Assembly: GCA_042701975.1 (NCBI GenBank)
Contig: CP170561.1
Location: forward strand, 3,720,001 to 3,784,000
Source: JAFALK01 sp042701975
GTDB lineage: Bacteria > Pseudomonadota > Gammaproteobacteria > Burkholderiales > Burkholderiaceae_C
Length of the DNA: 64,000 nt
Reading direction: 5' to 3'
Below the pieces are notes generated by a model. It was not told the origin of the DNA, did not search any database, and saw only the letters and a list, made by a program, of their open reading frames with translations. Of the stretch, positions 31,788 through 42,300 are shown in pieces. Within the stretch, counting starts at the first letter, position 1; the number at the start of each line of letters is the position of its first letter. The position numbers were made by a program, and so were the translations under genes.

Positions 31788-33515
31788 AGTATCCGCAGTG
31801 TCGCCACCCTCGCCCACCGTCGCACTCTCTTCCGGCGCGATGATGGAGCGGTTGCGGCCTCCCGACTTGGCCGCATAGAGCGCCAGGTCCGCGCGCTTGA
31901 CGGCGTCGCGGTCGTTGGCGTCGTTGCCCTGCACGCGGCTGGCGCCCAGGCTGGCGGTGATGTGGCCGACCACGGCGATCTGCTTGGAGGCGATCGCCTC
32001 GCGGATCTTCTCGGCGGCCCGCGTCGCGGCCGCGCGGTCTTTCGTGTCGTTCAGCACGACGACGAATTCCTCACCGCCGTAGCGAGCCACGAAGTCCGTC
32101 TCACGCACGGCAGCGGAGATGCAGCGCGCCACTTCGCGCAGCACGTCGTCGCCGACCTGATGGCCGTGCGTGTCATTGACGGACTTGAAGTGGTCCACGT
32201 CGATCAGCACGACCCAGTAGGGCCGGCGCGAGCGGCCATGGGCGAGGAATACCTCATGCAGGCGCGCGTCGAAACTGCGGCGGTTGTAAACGCCGGTCAG
32301 ACCATCCAGCGAAGCCTGGCGGGCCAGCTCCTCATTGGCGCGGCTCAGCTCCGCCGTGCGCGCGGCCACCATGTTCTCCAGCCCCTGGTTGGTGGCCAGA
32401 AGGCGCGTTTCAGTGGCCAGCAGCGCACGGGTCATGTCGGCAAAGGACTCCGACAGGCGCAACAGCTCGGGCGAGCTGTCCTCGCGCGGCAGCGAGGGGG
32501 CGGCGTGGCGCTCGCGCACGTCCTCGGCGGCATGAGCCAGACGCTCCAGCGGACGGCTCAGCCGCACGGCCAACGAATAGCAAAGCGCAGCGACGAGCAC
32601 CGAAGCCAGCAGCGCTGACACCAGCAGGCGGTTGCGCAATTGCGCGGCATCGCGCAGGGCCAGGTCGGCGGGCTGGCGCAGGGCAATCACCCAGTCCAGG
32701 CCATGCTTGCCGGGCACGGTGCTGAAGGCGCTGAGGTAGTCCTGCTTATCACTCCAGGGTAGGAGGCGCGCGCGGCCGTCCTGCGGCACGCCCGAAGGCA
32801 GCTTGGTCTGGCCGATCAGGGATTCGGGATACAGCACGGTGCCGTCGCGCTGGGCGATCAGCACCTGCACGCCGGGCGCCTTGAGGCGATCGACCGTGGC
32901 CTTGACGATGGTGTCGGTCACCCAGTTCCAGTGGGCGTGGGCGGCGACCACGCCGCGCTGCTCGTCCTGGGGCGAGAAGATCGGCGCCGCGAAGTCGATG
33001 AAGCGTAGGGGCTGGTTCGGGTCCGCCCGCTTGAGCGCACGGGCCAGGAGCACGGCCTCGTGCACGTCGCCCGTGTAGAACTCGCCCTGGCTCGACACCT
33101 TGAACCACGGCCGCTGGGCCACCGAGACCCCCTGCAGCACCCCGCCGGTCGATTGCACTACCGTCGCGTCAAGTCGCGCCACGCCCAGCCAGGCGTATTC
33201 GGGCGAATAGCGTTGGCGCGACTCCAGCTCCGCACGCACCTCGTCACCGGCCAGATCGCCGTTGCGCATCAGGTGGGAGCGCGCCAGCAGCTGCACCTCC
33301 TTGCGCCGCTCCTCCAGCCCCTGGGCCAGCAGCACGGCGCCCGAATCGGTCGTCGCCTGCAACAAATCGCCGCCGATCTCCTTTTGTCGCTCGATGGCAA
33401 TCGACCCGGCATACCAGCCAGTGCCTGCCAGGGCGGCCAGGCTCAGGCCGCCGATCAGCAGGGTCAGTTGCACACGCAGGCTGAAGGAAGACCATTTCGG
33501 CACGGTGACATCCAT
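31782..33515 (-). CDS. diguanylate cyclase with periplasmic sensor domain
   Basis: A 577-residue protein. TM1 (~13-32), a large periplasmic dCACHE-like sensor (~35-290), TM2 (~295-318), a HAMP-like linker and coiled segment (~320-390), then a GGDEF domain (~395-560). The active-site signature reads Gly480-Gly-Glu-Glu-Phe484 preceded by RY, so it should be catalytically active; the RxxD product-inhibition motif expected just upstream is not evident. It makes cyclic di-GMP in response to an external small molecule. It is separated from puuD by 50 bp and reads the same way, but the operator between suggests independent control of puuD. Confidence 0.92.
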   Translation of the reverse strand: MDVTVPKWSSFSLRVQLTLLIGGLSLAALAGTGWYAGSIAIERQKEIGGDLLQATTDSGAVLLAQGLEERRKEVQLLARSHLMRNGDLAGDEVRAELESRQRYSPEYAWLGVARLDATVVQSTGGVLQGVSVAQRPWFKVSSQGEFYTGDVHEAVLLARALKRADPNQPLRFIDFAAPIFSPQDEQRGVVAAHAHWNWVTDTIVKATVDRLKAPGVQVLIAQRDGTVLYPESLIGQTKLPSGVPQDGRARLLPWSDKQDYLSAFSTVPGKHGLDWVIALRQPADLALRDAAQLRNRLLVSALLASVLVAALCYSLAVRLSRPLERLAHAAEDVRERHAAPSLPREDSSPELLRLSESFADMTRALLATETRLLATNQGLENMVAARTAELSRANEELARQASLDGLTGVYNRRSFDARLHEVFLAHGRSRRPYWVVLIDVDHFKSVNDTHGHQVGDDVLREVARCISAAVRETDFVARYGGEEFVVVLNDTKDRAAATRAAEKIREAIASKQIAVVGHITASLGASRVQGNDANDRDAVKRADLALYAAKSGGRNRSIIAPEESATVGEGGDTADTV

Positions 33516-33693
33516 CTCGAGTTGTGTTGTACGGACGATTTGAACATCGAAGCACGGGCCTTCCAGGGGTTTCGTGGGTTCAGGTGCGGGGCAGAATCAG
33601 GCCGTGCACGCCGCTTTCGCCCTGGCCCAGGATCTGTTGAATTGGCCCTCGCCCTTGTCCGAGGCCAAGATAGGCCGACCTGGTCGCGCCCGC

Positions 33694-34935
33694 ATGCGCC
33701 AATGCATCACCTTGGCGGTGCTGGTGCACGTGTGGCTGGTGCTGGTCTTCGGCACCGCGCCGGGCGGCTCGGCACTCCCGGGCGAAGGCGCCTGGGGGCG
33801 GCTCAGCGTGCGGCTGGAGGGGCCGCCGAACTTCGGCAATCCGGATGTCAGCGCGCCGGCTGACAACGGCCCGGTCGGCGAGGCCCAGCAGCAGCGCTCA
33901 GGCGGCACGGTACGGCCAGAGAGTTCGCAAAAGCTCGACCAGCCCGGCGCGGCCAAGACCGGCGCCTGGAAGCCCGTCGACAGCCCGAACGAGCCCCTGC
34001 TGACGGACACGGCCACGCCGGTCGTGACACCCAGCAGCAGCGACCTCAGCCCCGCGACGCCGAATGCGCAGAGCGCACAAAGCACCAGCATCCCCACCCT
34101 GCCCTCGGCCGCGCTCGATCAGCTGCAGCCGATGAGCACTTCGCGCTTGAGCGACAGCAACGCCCGCGCCGACGCGCCCAAGATCGCGCCGCTGGCCAAG
34201 GCCACGCAAGCCACACGCAGCGCCGACCTGCCGTCCATGGCCGTGCCCAGCCTGGATGGCCTCAAGCCCATGAGCACGGCGACCTTGAACGCCTCAGGGT
34301 CCACCAGCCCGGATCTGCCCGCAAAGACCTCCGAGAAACTCAGCCGCGTAGCGCCGGCGCCAATCCAGCGCAACGAGCTGAACCAGATGAACCTGCCGAG
34401 CCTGGACGGCGTGAAGCCGATGAGCACGGCCACGCTGGACGCCGCCAGCGCCAACAGCAGCAACGTGGAAGCGCTGCGGCAGGAGAAGGCGGCGGCCATG
34501 AGCAAGCTTGAAGCGGCCAAGGCGACGACCAGCGCACAAGACATCGGCGCTGCACCGAAGGTCGATGTCGCCGCGCCGGTGGCGGGCAGCCCGGCGCCCG
34601 GTCAAGGCCAGCGACCTTCGGCCGTGGCCTCCGGTGGCTCACCCGATGCGGGGACCCAGAAAGGTCACGATGTGGCCACCGCGCCGTCAGCCTCGGCCAG
34701 CAAGCCCGCGCTCAACCTGAACCTGCCTCAGCGCGGCCCGCTGGTCCGGGGCGGCTCTGGCAGCGGCATGCTGGCCGTGGTGCCCACGCCGCCGGACACG
34801 AAGAAGAATGCGATGGAGAAGGCCGTCAAGAAGGCCGAGAAGGCGGACTGCCGCAACGCCTATGCCGGCGCCGGCATCCTCGCGCCAGCGGCCGCCGTGA
34901 TCGACGCTGCCACCGGCAAGGGCTGCACCTTCTAG
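33694..34935 (+). CDS. membrane-anchored low-complexity protein with internal repeats, unknown function
   Basis: About 413 residues from the ATG at 33694 (MRQC); a longer start at 33574 is possible. An N-terminal hydrophobic segment (ITLAVLVHVWLVLVFG) would anchor it, leaving a long Ala/Ser/Pro/Thr/Lys-rich periplasmic part with little predicted fold. A motif P-S-x-D-x-(L/V)-(K/Q)-P-M-S-T-x-x-L occurs three times (34099, 34243, 34393). The C-terminus is distinct: a Lys-rich helix, then DCRNAYAGAGILAPAAAVID and a final GCTF, with two cysteines. The layout recalls TonB-like or periplasm-spanning proteins, but I recognise no family. It is divergent from the diguanylate cyclase. Confidence 0.7.
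   Translation: MRQCITLAVLVHVWLVLVFGTAPGGSALPGEGAWGRLSVRLEGPPNFGNPDVSAPADNGPVGEAQQQRSGGTVRPESSQKLDQPGAAKTGAWKPVDSPNEPLLTDTATPVVTPSSSDLSPATPNAQSAQSTSIPTLPSAALDQLQPMSTSRLSDSNARADAPKIAPLAKATQATRSADLPSMAVPSLDGLKPMSTATLNASGSTSPDLPAKTSEKLSRVAPAPIQRNELNQMNLPSLDGVKPMSTATLDAASANSSNVEALRQEKAAAMSKLEAAKATTSAQDIGAAPKVDVAAPVAGSPAPGQGQRPSAVASGGSPDAGTQKGHDVATAPSASASKPALNLNLPQRGPLVRGGSGSGMLAVVPTPPDTKKNAMEKAVKKAEKADCRNAYAGAGILAPAAAVIDAATGKGCTF
34099..34437 (+). repeat. three copies of a ~15-codon repeat inside the unknown protein gene
   Basis: Copies lie at 34099-34149, 34243-34287 and 34393-34437. The last two encode PSLDG(L/V)KPMSTATL almost identically; the first is diverged (PSAALDQLQPMSTSRL). Spacing is about 150 bp each time, so the true unit may be ~50 codons with one conserved core. 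Confidence 0.85.
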
Positions 34936-35477
34936 ACCTGCAGGTAGCCGCGGAAGCCCCGGCTCGCGTAGTAGGACTGCACGCCGTTGTGGTACGTGAA
35001 GACGCGATCGAATCGCCGATCGCAGAACAGCCCGCCACCGAGCTTGCGCATCTCGGGCGGCGCGACGACCCAGCTGGAGGTCTTGAGGTCGAACTTGCCC
35101 AGCGCCTGCAGCGCACGGTACTGGTCTTCGTCGAGCAGGGTGATGCCCATGGAGGCGGCCATTTCCATGGCATTGCCCTGGGGTTTGTGTTCCTTGCGGG
35201 CGTCCAGCGCCTCGCGGTCGTAGCAGAGGCTGCGGCGGCCCTCGGGGCTCTCCGTGGCGCAGTCGCAGAAAGTCACGACGCCACTCTGGGCATCGCGGCC
35301 GATCACGTCGGGCTCGCCGCCGGTGGCCTCCATTGCCGCCAGCGATTCGAGCGCCGCGGCATTGCCTTCCAAGCGCTTCATCACGTCGGCCCAGTCCACG
35401 CCCTTGTGACGGGCCTTGTGCTTCTCAAAGCGGGCCTGCAGGGTGTCGATCAGCTGCTTCTTCTCTTGCGGCGTCAT
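34932..35477 (-). CDS. DUF4256 family protein
   Basis: A 181-residue soluble protein with the DUF4256 pattern: MTPQEKKQLIDTLQARFEKH start, SGVVTFCDCATESPEGRRSLCYD, GITLLDEDQYRALQ, and the C-terminal GGLFCDRRFDRVFTYHNGVQSYY. The biochemical role is unknown. Its start overlaps the PLP-enzyme stop by 4 bp (translational coupling), and its stop overlaps the convergent unknown gene by 4 bp. Last gene of the S9 peptidase operon. Confidence 0.9.
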   Translation of the reverse strand: MTPQEKKQLIDTLQARFEKHKARHKGVDWADVMKRLEGNAAALESLAAMEATGGEPDVIGRDAQSGVVTFCDCATESPEGRRSLCYDREALDARKEHKPQGNAMEMAASMGITLLDEDQYRALQALGKFDLKTSSWVVAPPEMRKLGGGLFCDRRFDRVFTYHNGVQSYYASRGFRGYLQV

Positions 35478-36721
35478 GCCAGAGCCTCCTCAAAGTCGGC
35501 GATCAGGTCGGACAGGTCTTCGAGGCCCAGCGACAGGCGCACCATGCCGTCACCGATGCCCATCTTCTGGCGCACCTCGGGGCCGGCTTCCCAGAAGATC
35601 GTCGGCGCCACGGGGATGATGAGGGTCCGCGTGTCGCCCAGGCCCGTGGCCTTGATGGGCAGCTGCAGCGCATTGATCACGGCGTTCAGGCGCGCGGGGT
35701 CGCGCAGCTCGAAGGACAGCAGCCACGACGAGGCGGCGAAGAGCTTCTTGGCCACCGCGTGCTGCGGATGCTCGGCCAGGCCGGGGTAATGGACCTTGGC
35801 GATGGCAGGATGCTTCGCCAGCCATTCGGCCAGCCCTTGCGCCGTGGCGCTGCTGTGCTTGACGCGCAGCGAGAGTGTCTCGCTGCCGACAGCAATCTGG
35901 TGCGCATGCTCGCTGGACAGCGCGCCGCCCATGTCGCGCAGGCCCTTCTTGCGGATCTGCTGCAGGCCCCATTGCTTGGCATCGCCCTTGCGATAGGCGG
36001 CAAAGATGTTCGGGTAGCTGCTCCAGTCGAACAGGCCCGTATCGGTCACCGCGCCGCCCAGCGCCGCGCCGTGTCCGGCGATCGTCTTGGTCAGCGAGTT
36101 GATGACGAGGCTGGCGCCCACGGCCTTGGGCCTGAACAGCGCGGGCGAGGTGATGGTGTTGTCGACGAAATAGACCAGGCCGCGCTGGGCGCACAGCGCG
36201 CCGATGCCTTCCAGATCCGGGATCTGCGTGCCGGGGTTGGCGACGGTCTCCACGAAGACCATGTGGGTGTTGGGCTTGCAAGCCGCTTCGACGGCGGACG
36301 CTTTCGTGGCGTCCACCATCGTCACCTCGATGCCGAGGTCGCGCAGCGTGCCGATCACGCTGTTGGTGTTGCCGAAGACGAACTGGCTGCACACCAGGTG
36401 GTCGCCGGCCTTGAGCAGGGTGAGGAAGCTGGCGCAGATCGCCGCCATGCCGGTGGCAAAGCAGATCGAGCCGATGCCGTCTTCCAGCGCCGTGATGCGC
36501 GCCTCCAGCGCCGCCGTGGTTGGCGTGCCCTGGCGGGCGTAGTTGAAGCCACCCTTGATCGTGCCCTGAAAGACGCCGATCAGGTCCTCCACCTTCTCGA
36601 AGCCGTACTGCACCGACGAGTGGATGGGCTTGTGGATGGCGCCGTGCTCGGCGCCGAAGTTGCGGTCGGCGTGGACGAGCCGGGTGGAGAAAGAGGGCTT
36701 CTTCTTCATGATGAAGCCCAT
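35474..36721 (-). CDS. cystathionine gamma-synthase family PLP enzyme
   Basis: A 415-residue Cys/Met-metabolism PLP enzyme. The PLP lysine is Lys212 in NSLTKTIAGHG; other marks are NYARQGTPTTAALE, SICFATGMAAI, VETVANPGTQIPDLE and VDNTITSP. This group includes cystathionine synthases/lyases, O-acetylhomoserine sulfhydrylase and methionine gamma-lyase; the motifs do not decide between them. It starts 6 bp after the S9 peptidase stop. A start at 36709 (MKKKPSF) is equally plausible. Confidence 0.88.
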   Translation of the reverse strand: MGFIMKKKPSFSTRLVHADRNFGAEHGAIHKPIHSSVQYGFEKVEDLIGVFQGTIKGGFNYARQGTPTTAALEARITALEDGIGSICFATGMAAICASFLTLLKAGDHLVCSQFVFGNTNSVIGTLRDLGIEVTMVDATKASAVEAACKPNTHMVFVETVANPGTQIPDLEGIGALCAQRGLVYFVDNTITSPALFRPKAVGASLVINSLTKTIAGHGAALGGAVTDTGLFDWSSYPNIFAAYRKGDAKQWGLQQIRKKGLRDMGGALSSEHAHQIAVGSETLSLRVKHSSATAQGLAEWLAKHPAIAKVHYPGLAEHPQHAVAKKLFAASSWLLSFELRDPARLNAVINALQLPIKATGLGDTRTLIIPVAPTIFWEAGPEVRQKMGIGDGMVRLSLGLEDLSDLIADFEEALA

Positions 36722-36727
36722 TTTGCG

Positions 36728-39232
36728 TCACTTCGGCGCTGTCGCTTTCGGCGGTGCGTTCTTCACGTACTTGTCGAACCAGCGGACCATCTCGTAGATC
36801 AGCTGCTCGTTCGATTCCATGGCCGTGTACCAGTGCGGCTCGTGGGGCAGCATCACCAGGCGCGAGATGCCGCCGTTGCCGCGGATCGCCTCGTAGAGCT
36901 TCACCCCCTGCAGCGGTGTGGTGCCGGGGTTGGCGTCGTCGGCACCGTGGACGATCAGCAGCGGCGTCTTGATCTTGTCGGCCGTGAAGAAGGTCGAGAC
37001 CTTGGTGTACACATCGGGCGCTTCCCAGACCGAGCGGCTCTCGTTCTGAAAGCCGAAGGGCGTGAGCGTCTTGTTGTAGGAGCCGCTCGTGGCCACGCCG
37101 GCGCGGAACAGATCCGAATGCGCCACCAGGTTGGCCGTCATCAGCGCGCCGTGGCTGTGGCCGGTCACGCCAACGCGGTCCGGGTCCGCCACGCCGATGC
37201 GCACGGCCTCCTCCACGGCGGCCTTGGCGTCGGCCACCAGCTGTTCGAGGTAGGTGTCGTAGGCGCGCTTCGGGTCGCCCACGATGGGGAAGGCGGCGTT
37301 GTCGATGATGGCGTAGCCGGCCAGCAGCAGCAGGCGGTACTGGCGCAGGCGGGTGAAGGTCATCTGCGAACCGGTGACCTGGCCGGCCTTCGACGCATCC
37401 GCGTAGTCCAGCGGGTAGGCATAAAGAATGGTCGGGACGCGCGTGCCCTCCTTGTAGCCGGGCGGCGTGTAGAGCGTGAACGACAGCTCCAGCCCGTCCG
37501 CGCGCTTGTATTTCACCAGTCGTTTGCTGATCTGGCGGACAACGGGCGAAGGATCGGGGATGTGCGTGATCGCCGTGCTCTTCGATTCGGCCGCGGCCTC
37601 GCCCTTCTCTGCCCCGTCCACGGGCTTGCCCAGCGTGCGCAGGAAGGCGTTCGGCGCGTCGCTCGGCGACTGGCGCCAGGTCATGAAGCTGCCTGTGTCC
37701 TTGCCGACGAAGCGCAGGAACTGCTCGTACGAAGTCTTGTCGCTGCGGAACAGGCGCTGGGTCTTGAGCGTGCCAAGATCGAGCTTGTCGAGGAAGGGGC
37801 GATCACCATCGGGCGAAGCGCCGGTGCCGGCCATGTAGACGCTGTCGCCGTCCAGGCGCACCACGTTCTCGCCGCTGGGCAGGCGTCGGTAGACGAAGTT
37901 GCCAGGGTTGGCGTACTTCTCGTCGGTGGACAGGTCAAACAGCAGGCGCGGCGCGGCCTGGGGTTGGTCGACGTCCTTGATGAAGGTCTTGCGCCAGTGC
38001 TTGTTGGAGTCGTACTCGGTCAGGAAGGCGAGGTTTGGCTTTTCCGTCCAGGCCAGGCCGACGTAGCGCTGCGTGGTGCGGGCAATCTCGACCGGCGCTG
38101 CGCTGAACGGCGCCTTGTGCATCATGACCTTGTCTCGCGCGGGCACCTCGACCTTCCAGTCGCCGCCGTCCAGCGCTTCGGCCCAGATCAGCGTGGCGGG
38201 CTCGGTGGCACGCCAGCTGTAGTTGCGCGGGCCCAGCGGCACGCCGCGGATGGGCACGCGGTCGGCCAGCGGCAGGTCGGCCACTTCATGCACGCCGATC
38301 TTGGCGCGCTGGGTGATGTCCCAGATCTCGACCTTGTGCGGGAAGCGGTCGTAGGTCGTCACGTACGAATACGGACGATGGATGGTCTCGACCAGCAAGT
38401 GGCGGCCGTCCGGCGCCATGCCCAGACCATCGTAGATGCCGGGCTTGCCCAGCGATGTGACCTTGAGCGCGGCGGCATCGACCGTGGCGAGCTGGGTGCT
38501 CGCATAGTGATCGAACAGCGCTTCGTCGTGCGTGTTGTTCAGCGTGTCGCGGGTTTCGTAGGTGCTGCTCTGGCCCTTGGAGCCGGTCGTTTCCTGGATG
38601 CTGGGGCCATTGGGAACGACGGGCTCGGGCGGCGGCGCGCCGAGCTTCTCGGGCACGAGCTTGACCAGCAGGGTCTTCTGATCGGGCAGCCACTGGAGCT
38701 CGTCGCCGAACATCGGATTCAGGCGCACGCCCGGCACCTTGCGTGTGGCGCCGGTGGCGGCATCGCCGATCCAGAGTTCGACGGCATCGGCCGCCAGATT
38801 GGCGAACGCAAAACGCTTGCCGTCAGCGCTCCACACCGGGCCTTGCGGGCAGCCAGCCGGCAGCTTGACCGGCACGCTGGCGCCGCCGGGCAAGCTCACC
38901 AACTCGAAGCCGGTGGCGCAGGGCGTGATGCCGTAGCCGCCCGGCGTGTCGTGCTTGCTGTGGTTCCTGGGCTCGATGCGCACGCCGGCCAGCTTCAGAT
39001 ACGGCGTGGCGACGCGGGCCATCGGCGGGTAGTCCTGCCAGGTCACGAGGACCATCTTGTCCTGCGTGGGGCTGACGCTTGGCGCCGGCGGCGAAGGCGC
39101 GCGCATCACCTCGAGGATGTTCTGCGGCGGCTGGTTGTAGCCGGATGCGGTGGCGGCGGGCTCGGCGGCGCTGGCCGTGAGCGAGATCAGTTCGCAGCAC
39201 GCGGCTGCGAACAACAACGAATACTTGAGCAT
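36728..39232 (-). CDS. exported S9 family prolyl oligopeptidase-like peptidase
   Basis: An 834-residue protein with a signal peptide (1-22). An N-terminal propeller (~40-560) is followed by an alpha/beta hydrolase catalytic domain with Ser693 (GHSHGA), Asp765/Asp766 (HGADDAN) and His797 or His800 (LPHEPHWY). It resembles the glutamyl-endopeptidase-like group of S9. It probably digests peptides in the periplasm, feeding the downstream sulfur-amino-acid enzyme. Its ribosome site lies within a strong stem (39241-39292), so translation may be structure-controlled. Confidence 0.9.
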   Translation of the reverse strand: MLKYSLLFAAACCELISLTASAAEPAATASGYNQPPQNILEVMRAPSPPAPSVSPTQDKMVLVTWQDYPPMARVATPYLKLAGVRIEPRNHSKHDTPGGYGITPCATGFELVSLPGGASVPVKLPAGCPQGPVWSADGKRFAFANLAADAVELWIGDAATGATRKVPGVRLNPMFGDELQWLPDQKTLLVKLVPEKLGAPPPEPVVPNGPSIQETTGSKGQSSTYETRDTLNNTHDEALFDHYASTQLATVDAAALKVTSLGKPGIYDGLGMAPDGRHLLVETIHRPYSYVTTYDRFPHKVEIWDITQRAKIGVHEVADLPLADRVPIRGVPLGPRNYSWRATEPATLIWAEALDGGDWKVEVPARDKVMMHKAPFSAAPVEIARTTQRYVGLAWTEKPNLAFLTEYDSNKHWRKTFIKDVDQPQAAPRLLFDLSTDEKYANPGNFVYRRLPSGENVVRLDGDSVYMAGTGASPDGDRPFLDKLDLGTLKTQRLFRSDKTSYEQFLRFVGKDTGSFMTWRQSPSDAPNAFLRTLGKPVDGAEKGEAAAESKSTAITHIPDPSPVVRQISKRLVKYKRADGLELSFTLYTPPGYKEGTRVPTILYAYPLDYADASKAGQVTGSQMTFTRLRQYRLLLLAGYAIIDNAAFPIVGDPKRAYDTYLEQLVADAKAAVEEAVRIGVADPDRVGVTGHSHGALMTANLVAHSDLFRAGVATSGSYNKTLTPFGFQNESRSVWEAPDVYTKVSTFFTADKIKTPLLIVHGADDANPGTTPLQGVKLYEAIRGNGGISRLVMLPHEPHWYTAMESNEQLIYEMVRWFDKYVKNAPPKATAPK

Positions 39233-39240
39233 GCGGTCAT

Positions 39241-39292
39241 CCCCTTCTGGTGGGCCTCGTTTTGCGAGGCGGGCACATCCTGCCAGAAGGGG
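39241..39292 (-). promoter_or_regulatory. leader hairpin enclosing the ribosome site of the S9 peptidase gene
   Basis: On the minus strand, CCCCTTCTGG (39292-39283) pairs perfectly over 10 bp with CCAGAAGGGG (39250-39241); inside, GCCTCG and CGAGGC (39254-39270) make a second 6-bp hairpin with loop CAAAA. The second half of the outer stem, AGAAGGGG, is the only Shine-Dalgarno-like element and ends 8 bases before the ATG at 39232. No T run follows, so it is not a standard terminator of the upstream RND operon. Confidence 0.55.
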
Positions 39293-39331
39293 CGACTCTC
39301 TACGCGCGGAACAACCCGAAGTTGCTGACGC

Positions 39332-42300
39332 TCATTTCGCGGGGATCACGTCGTTGCCGGCGGGGCGCGGATCCTCATGCGGTGCTTCGGTGTGCGCCTG
39401 GTGCACGGGCTGCTTCTTGTCGCGCACCAGATAGCTGTAGAGCACCGGCACCACGATCAGCGTCAGCAGCGTGGAGGTGATCACGCCGCCGATGATGGCG
39501 CGGCCCATCGGTGCCTGGATTTCGCCGCCGTCGTTCAGCGCGATCGCCATCGGCAGCATGCCAAAGATCATCGCCGCCGTCGTCATGATGATCGGCCGCA
39601 TCCGGATCAGGCCAGCCTCGCGCAGCGCATCGGCCACGCTGGCGCCCCCTTTGCGCGCATGGTTGGCAAAGTCCACCAGCAGGATGGCGTTCTTGGTCAC
39701 CAGCCCCATCAGCATGACAAGGCCGATCATCGAGAACACATTGAGCGTGGACTTCGTGACCAGCAGCGCCAGCATCACGCCGATCAGCGAGAGCGGCAGC
39801 GAGGCCATGATGGCGATGGGCTGCACAAAGCTGCCGAACTGGCTGGCCAGCACGATGTAGATGAAGATCACCGCCAGGCCCATGGCGCCCACCAGGCCCT
39901 TGAAGGCCTCGGCCTGGTCCTTGCCCTGGCCATCGACCATGAAGCTCACGCCCGGCGGCAGCTGGTAGCCATCGATGAGCTTTTGCACGTCGGCGTTGAC
40001 GTCGCCTGCGGGGCGGCCCTGCACGCCGGCATACACGGCCTCGCGGCGCTGCAGGTTCTGGCGGCGGATCACCTCGGGGTTGAACACCGAATCGATGGTG
40101 GCCACCTGGTCCAGCGTGATCGGCGAGCCGTCCTTGGCGAAGGCCACGGGCAGCTTGTTCATCTGCTCGATGCGCTGGCGTTCCGCCTGCGACAGGCGCA
40201 GCAGCACTTCCACCTGGTTGCCGTCGGGCGTGGTCCAGTAGGTCGCCACCTCGCCGTTCACATAGGTTCGCAAGGCCGCAGCCACTTGTGCCGAAGTCAG
40301 GCCAAGCTCGCGCGCGGCGGAATCCTTCAGTCGCACGGCAAAGGCCGGCAGCCCGGGCTTGACCGTGCTGTCCACGTCCACCACGCCGTTGATCTTCTTG
40401 AGCCGCTCGGCGAAGTCCTTGGCGGTCTGCGTCAGCACGTCCGGATCGTTGCCCAGCAGTGTGATCCACACCGGGCGGTTGAAACCGACCGAGAGCTCGA
40501 CGCCAGGGATCTTGGCCAGCTGAGAGCGCATCGCATCCTCGATCTGGGTCTGCGAGCGGCTGCGTTCCTTGCGATCGGTGAGCTTGATGTTGAGCTGGGC
40601 CGAGTTGCGGCCCAGGGCCATGCCCTGCCCCGTCGAGCCGACGGTCGTGACCACGGTCACCACCTCGGGGAAGCTGCGCACGATGTCTTCCACCTGCGCC
40701 ACCTTGGCGTCGCCGCGCTCCAGGCTGGTGGCCACGGGCATGCGCAAGGCCAGCGAAGTGAAGCCCTGGTCGGTCTGCGGCACGAACTCGCTGCCGACCT
40801 TGCCGGCCAGCGCCAAGGCCGCGACGAAGCTGCCCACGGCGGCCCACATCACGATGCCGCGCGGCGTGATGGTGGCACTGCGCCAGGCGCGTGCCTCGCT
40901 CTTGTCGCGCCAGCCGTTCTTCAGGAACGGATGGCCGAACATTGGCAGGAAGAACAGGCGGTAGCGACGACCCGAGAAGGCCCAGAGGATCACCTGCTCG
41001 TACACGCGATGCAGCACATCCATCCCGGCATCCGTGCCGTTGATCAGCTGGCGCAGCACCGGGATGCGGCGCAGATAGGTCGAAGGCGGATCGGCCCACA
41101 CGCTGGACAGCATCGGGTCGAGCGTGAAGCTCACGAACAGGCTGACCAGCACGGCCACGACGACCGTGATGCCGAAGGGGTAGAAGAACTTGCCGATGAT
41201 GCCGCCCATGAAAGCGACGGGCACGAACACCGCGCAGATCGCAAACGTGGTGGCCATCACGGCCAGACCGATCTCGTTCGTGCCGTCCTCGGCCGCACGA
41301 TGATGGTCCTTGCCCATCGCGACGTGGCGCACGATGTTCTCGCGCACGACGATGGCGTCATCGATCAGCAGGCCGATGCACAGCGACAGCGCCATCATCG
41401 TCATGAAGTTCAGCGTGAAGCCGAACGCGTGGACGGCGATGAAACTGCTGATCACGGCGATGGGCAGCGTCAGGCCCGTGATGATGGTCGAGCGCCAGCT
41501 GTGCAGGAACAGGAAGACGATGGCCACCGTGAGCAGTGCGCCCTCGATCAGCGTGTGGCGCAGGCCGACCAGCGATTCCTTGGTGAAGTCGCTGCTGGCG
41601 TTGATGAGCCGCAGCTCGACGTCGTTCGGCAGCGCCTTCTTCAGCTCCTCCATCGCGCCCTTGACGGCTTCGCCGGTGGCGACGACGTTGGCGTCCTGCT
41701 GCTTGAAGACGTAGAAATTGACGGCCGGCTTGCCGTTCACGCGGGCCAGCGTGTCGGGCTCGCGCTCGCGCTCCACGAGCACACCCAGGTCACCCAGCGT
41801 CAGTGCCAGATCACCACGGCGCGCAACGATGACGTTGGCGAACTGCTTGGGATCCTTGATGCGGCCTTCCACGCGCAGCGTGGCGTCGGTGTAGCGATCC
41901 GACAGCAAACCCACGGGCGAGTCGGCGTTGGCCTTGGCCAGCGCGGCGGAGATCTCGGCTGGCGTGATCGCGTAGGCGCGCAGGCGCGCCGGGTCCAGGT
42001 CGATGCGAACCTCGCGCGGCACCAGGCCGCCGATGTCCACGCGGGCCACGCCGTCCACGCGCGTCAGGCGCTTGGAAACGGTCAGGTCAGCCATCATCGA
42101 CAGCTCGCGCGGCGTGCGCTTGTCGGACAGCAGCGCCATCACGACGACGGGCTGCGCGTTCTCGCCCTCGTAGCGCATCATCGTGGCCGGCTTCACATCG
42201 ACCGGGAAGGCCGACTGCACAGCGGACACGCGGTCGCGCAGGTCCTGCATAGCTCGACCCATGTCGGTGTCCAGCGCGAACTCCACATTGGCCTGCACAC

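Noticed and set aside
35333..39328. 1331-codon open frame on the plus strand opposite the S9 peptidase operon
   Set aside because: Antisense shadow of three motif-rich genes; no ribosome site and low-complexity composition.
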